A stretch of DNA of 38,273 bases from positions 1-38,273 of the forward strand of contig JAFGKW010000017.1 of NCBI GenBank assembly GCA_016928355.1, given 5' to 3'. Positions 36,561 to 38,273 of this stretch are shown here, one piece after another (the stretch's first letter is position 1; every line of letters begins with the position of its first letter). The notes beneath the pieces were generated by a model. That model saw only the letters and a list, made by a program, of their open reading frames with translations, was not told the DNA's origin and made no database searches. Source of the DNA: Methanomicrobiaceae archaeon. GTDB lineage: Archaea > Halobacteriota > Methanomicrobia > Methanomicrobiales > Methanomicrobiaceae. Both the position numbers and the translations under genes were made by a program.

Positions 36561-37598
36561 TTATACCAGGTGGAAGAGCGGATGTGTGTCCACCTGAGGC
36601 TGGAGGCCAAACTCCTTTGCAGCCTCTGCAAGGACTATATCAGAGAATGCGATTGCGGTCATTGCCGATTCACAGTTCTCGATAGGTCCGTACATGATAA
36701 GGTCTGCACCAAGAGTTGCTGCCATGATGTTGCATCCGATATCGGGTGCTGTCCATGCTGCCTGCTTTACACCTTCCATTCCGCCGGAGTGGTGGTGTCC
36801 CATCTGCTCTGCAAGAAGATCCTTTCCTTCGTACTGCTGTAAGAGCAGTGACGGGTTCTTCTTGGATCCTCTCCAGCGCTTGAGCCATGGCCATGAAACG
36901 GTCATGTTGTGATATGCACCACCGGTTGGGAGACCGTGGATTGCCTTACATGCAAGGATTTCACGGAACGAACCGCCGGAACCAAGTCCGAGAGGTGTTG
37001 CTGCTGTGTCAAGGATTGGGCGTTTGATACCGCACTCTTCTGCAATTGCCAGCATTGACTTTTCCTGTCCTGCTACACCCCCCTGTGCAAGCACCTGCTC
37101 ACGCCCACGGACCGAGGGGTCACCCGGGTTGAATGCGAGCACGATAGCTGCGTCGACATCACTGTTCTTCAGTGCCTCGATGTTCTCGGGACCGATCGAA
37201 CCGTTGATGGAGTTGTAGATTGCACGGTCTGCAAGACCTACCTCTGTTACGTACTCACATGCATGTGCGAGTGCGGGAGGGTTTGATGAATCCATCAGGA
37301 ATGCAGTCTTGTTGTCGACAGAGTCAAACCACTGGAAGTAGCTCTCGAATGCCTCACTTGTTTCAGAAATAATCTGGCAGAAGTGCTGGATTCCGGTCTG
37401 GTCGGAAAGTTCCAAACACCTGTTCCAGAGAGCCTCTGCGCGATCCTTATCAATTACACCCTTCTCATCATCGATAACAGTCTCGTGCTTGTTATAGAAG
37501 ATGGAAGCGCCGAGCACCCTCGGGTATTCTCCGGGCTGCCCTCCAATCTTGGTACCGTTAAAGTCGAATACCGCCTGTTCTTTCTCGAATTTGAACAT
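36561..37598 (-). CDS. mtrH: Tetrahydromethanopterin S-methyltransferase subunit H
   Basis: MtrH transfers the methyl group from methyl-tetrahydro(sarcino)methanopterin to the corrinoid carried by MtrA, the energy-conserving step before coenzyme M methylation. The 345 residues show the methyltransferase TIM-barrel segments: MFKFEKEQAVFDFNGTKIGG at the start, FLMDSSNPPAL, NSINGSI, VLAFNPGDPS, ILDTAATPLGLGSGG and GCNIMAATLGADLIMYGP. A His/Gly-rich insert (QMGHHHSGGMEG) near 270 makes it longer than the 310-320 residues usual elsewhere. AAGGAGGAG lies 5-6 bases before the ATG, a strong site as expected for a highly made enzyme. It follows the mtrA-type gene by 14 bases and is the last gene of the operon. 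Confidence 0.96.
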   Translation of the reverse strand: MFKFEKEQAVFDFNGTKIGGQPGEYPRVLGASIFYNKHETVIDDEKGVIDKDRAEALWNRCLELSDQTGIQHFCQIISETSEAFESYFQWFDSVDNKTAFLMDSSNPPALAHACEYVTEVGLADRAIYNSINGSIGPENIEALKNSDVDAAIVLAFNPGDPSVRGREQVLAQGGVAGQEKSMLAIAEECGIKRPILDTAATPLGLGSGGSFREILACKAIHGLPTGGAYHNMTVSWPWLKRWRGSKKNPSLLLQQYEGKDLLAEQMGHHHSGGMEGVKQAAWTAPDIGCNIMAATLGADLIMYGPIENCESAMTAIAFSDIVLAEAAKEFGLQPQVDTHPLFHLV

Positions 37599-37612
37599 TT
37601 TTTCACTCCTCC

Positions 37613-38273
37613 TTATACCATCGCCATAAGTTTTGAGAGTAATACAATCAATATCATGAATGCAAACAATCCTGCTACAAGACCGTAGAGAATACCTATA
37701 TCGCGTCCGATCTTACGACCATTGCGCTGCATAAGTTCTCCCTCTACGAATTCAAGTTTCTCCTCGATTGCATTGAGACGTGCTTCTGCCTCAAGGAACT
37801 GTGGGTTCGCGGTGGCAACTGTTGCCCCAGCTCCGCCTTCCTCTTCCTTGACCTCAACGACCAATGCATCGCCTTCAAAGGCGCCGGGGTCGTTGCTTAC
37901 GCACTCCTGAACCTTGGCTTTGATTGCACCGAGGTCCTCGGACTCCATGATGTCAATTAACTCAACCTGCTCCTGGAAGCGTTTGATTGCGCTTTCATCC
38001 AAATTCTCGATGAACGGAATGGCGCCCTTTGCACCGACAATCTTTCCGCCTTCCACACCGCCGGCGTGGAGAGCCTTAAGGCACTGTCCTGAAAGGTGTC
38101 CTTTTACTTCTGTTCCGCAGGTGATCATGAACCTTATGTTCGGGTTCGCAACCACATTTGCAACGATCTTCTCAAGACCAAGGTTCTCGGTCTTGCATGA
38201 ACCGCACATTGCAGCGCCGGCATCACAGATGCCCTGCTCATCAAGGTGCGATCCCATGGTTACTACTACAACA
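37613..38273 (-). CDS. mtrA: MtrA corrinoid domain fused to an MtrG-like module (5' end outside window)
   Basis: The frame is open to the right edge; codons before the first visible Met read VVVVT, so the true start is outside. The visible MtrA part (about 130 residues) has [12 protein letters not shown], whose His ligates the cobalt of the corrinoid, and [11 protein letters not shown]. After a Glu/Gly/Ala-rich linker, the last 62 residues (about 37613-37801) match Mtr[20 protein letters not shown] then [16 protein letters not shown] and one membrane span. MtrA normally has its own C-terminal anchor, and the usual operon order is mtrEDCBAFGH. Here mtrH follows by 14 bases with no separate mtrF or mtrG, so the MtrG module supplies the anchor. 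MtrF may be lost, fused elsewhere or encoded upstream. Confidence 0.92.
   Translation of the reverse strand, partial: VVVVTMGSHLDEQGICDAGAAMCGSCKTENLGLEKIVANVVANPNIRFMITCGTEVKGHLSGQCLKALHAGGVEGGKIVGAKGAIPFIENLDESAIKRFQEQVELIDIMESEDLGAIKAKVQECVSNDPGAFEGDALVVEVKEEEGGAGATVATANPQFLEAEARLNAIEEKLEFVEGELMQRNGRKIGRDIGILYGLVAGLFAFMILIVLLSKLMAMV

Overview
The window comes from a methanogenic archaeon, most likely one of the Methanomicrobiales (a Methanoplanus/Methanolacinia-like organism is a guess). The evidence is the mtr methyltransferase genes at the right edge, a two-subunit-type archaeal GMP synthase, an ATP-dependent DNA ligase, an NreA repair protein, an archaetidylinositol-phosphate-synthase-like enzyme, PGF-CTERM-type surface proteins, TATA-box promoters and a tRNA without an encoded CCA end. 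Genes are tightly packed and many overlap by 4 bp.

Layout. (1) 1-6840 is a surface-glycan island: a large unrecognised protein cut by the left edge, a sugar-nucleotide epimerase, a PseB-like 4,6-dehydratase, a PseC-like aminotransferase, a FemAB-like acyltransferase and a second DegT-family enzyme. Its left part looks more AT-rich than the rest. (2) 6994-9938 is a three-gene operon for a compact nitrogenase-like enzyme (H, D and K homologues), facing a NifX-domain/zinc-ribbon gene at 9945-10478. (3) 10552-16502 is a minus-strand housekeeping operon: pyrG, guaAB, argD, hisC, a Fap7-type adenylate kinase and a CDP-alcohol phosphotransferase. (4) 16631-22755 is a mixed set: hotdog thioesterase, small helical protein, DJ-1/PfpI protein, dolichyl-phosphate-sugar-type glycosyltransferase, YhaM-like exoribonuclease, membrane-anchored beta-propeller and an acidic-tailed membrane protein. 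(5) 22760-28208 holds hisD, two tiny membrane proteins, a WalJ-like hydrolase, and DNA ligase and nreA, which overlap tail to tail. (6) 28239-36397 is accessory envelope and sensing: two related membrane-anchored proteins, a glycosyltransferase, a four-PAS sensor without a kinase domain, tRNA-Val(GAC), a five-TM protein and two tandem PGF-CTERM beta-propeller proteins. (7) 36561-38273 is the 3' end of the mtr operon, mtrH and an mtrA whose C-terminus is an MtrG-like module.

The strongest candidate for an undescribed system is the H-D-K operon. It keeps all Fe-S ligand cysteines of nitrogenase-type two-component reductases. Its D subunit is short and has no cysteine where NifD holds its FeMo cofactor, and no F430, chlorophyll or nif assembly genes lie beside it. 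Its substrate cannot be read from the sequence. Other notable points are the MtrA-MtrG fusion, a surface-protein gene whose start aligns to ATT rather than ATG, and the NreA PCNA-binding tail encoded antisense to the end of the DNA ligase gene.
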